A DNA stretch of 13,551 nt from JBKECO01 sp047974745 (GTDB lineage Bacteria > Bacillota > Clostridia > Lachnospirales > Lachnospiraceae), in assembly GCA_047974745.1 (NCBI GenBank), contig JBKECO010000042.1, forward strand, positions 1 to 13,551, written 5' to 3'. The notes under the pieces are model-generated. The model was not told the DNA's origin, did no database searches, and saw only the letters and a list, made by a program, of their open reading frames with translations. The translations under genes were made by a program, and so were the position numbers. This document shows, piece after piece, positions 13,469 through 13,551 of this stretch; position 1 is the stretch's first letter, and each line of letters starts with the position of its first letter.

Positions 13469-13551
13469 ATGACCAAGTATCGTGAAATCATTAGGCTTAC
13501 AAACCTTGGATTCACACAACGCAACATTATGGCAAGCTGTGGTGTTGCACA
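13469..13551 (+). CDS. istA: IS21-family transposase IstA, N-terminus (partial)
   Basis: The first 27 codons read MTKYREIIRLTNLGFTQRNI and continue with MASCGVA. This is the N-terminal helix-turn-helix of IS21-type IstA transposases (pattern YREIxRLxxxGxSQRxIAxxxGVSRxTV), which binds the element's ends. AAGGAGG lies 8 bases before the ATG. The gene runs off the window, so the DDE catalytic domain and the helper ATPase IstB cannot be checked. A mutation-free start and strong ribosome site suggest a recently active element. Confidence 0.8.
   Translation, partial: MTKYREIIRLTNLGFTQRNIMASCGVA

Larger units (their letters stand above)
13338..13551 (+). mobile_element. Left end of an IS21-family insertion sequence (partial)
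   Basis: The region upstream of istA holds repeated end-like motifs: TTGGAAATCA at 13341-13350 and 13387-13396 and the inverted TGATTCCA at 13374-13381. Multiple short repeats near the ends are typical of IS21 elements, which begin with TG. I place the left tip at TG 13338 only tentatively; anywhere from about 13300 to 13340 is possible. The insertion truncates the ATPase gene. The right end is outside the window. Confidence 0.65.

Noticed and set aside
1..13551. CRISPR arrays, tRNA, rRNA and riboswitches
   Set aside because: I looked for regularly spaced repeats, cloverleaf-like ends and known leader motifs and saw none; small RNAs cannot be excluded by eye.

Overview
The window looks like a chromosomal segment from a low-GC Firmicute of the class Clostridia, most likely a Lachnospiraceae-type gut anaerobe. 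This rests on strong AGGAGG-type ribosome sites, a YesM/YesN-style sugar two-component system next to a lipoprotein, aldo/keto reductases with ferredoxin tails, and YefM-YoeB and IS21-type accessory genes. No rRNA, tRNA or CRISPR array was seen. Species cannot be fixed from sequence reading alone.

Region 1 (1-2766, minus strand): the 5' end of a lipoprotein, probably a solute-binding protein of a sugar ABC transporter, follows a compact AraC-type response regulator and its YesM-type histidine kinase. The regulator and kinase genes overlap by 23 bases. Together they look like a sensor circuit controlling the adjacent uptake system.

Region 2 (2819-5402, minus strand): a zinc/cadmium-type P1B ATPase and its ArsR/SmtB-family repressor. 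The repressor carries an intact alpha-5 zinc site (D81, H83, H94, H97). A 12-2-12 operator sits on the transcription start of the ATPase promoter, so the metal efflux circuit reads as complete.

Region 3 (5444-9545): a divergent plus-strand operon encodes a YdeI/DUF1905-like protein and an aldo/keto reductase with a two-cluster ferredoxin tail, which is cut in two by an in-frame TAA. It converges on a minus-strand operon encoding an intact paralogous reductase (399 aa) and a Gfo/Idh/MocA oxidoreductase. The leader of the intact reductase gene consists of four tandem units of about 14 bp.

Region 4 (9603-13551) is accessory and decaying. It holds an NTF2/SnoaL-like gene behind a MerR-type promoter, an XRE regulator with a 26-bp perfect palindrome, and a membrane-protein gene ruined by a stop and a frameshift. 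A YefM-YoeB toxin-antitoxin pair follows, whose toxin has Gln in place of catalytic His83. Next come an MqsA/YgiT antitoxin remnant flanked by imperfect direct repeats and an ATPase (DUF4143 type) that has lost its Walker A end. At the window edge the left end and istA start of an IS21-family element abut that ATPase. I found no clearly new multi-gene system. The most notable signals are the broken reductase, the altered toxin, the leader repeats and the IS hairpin.
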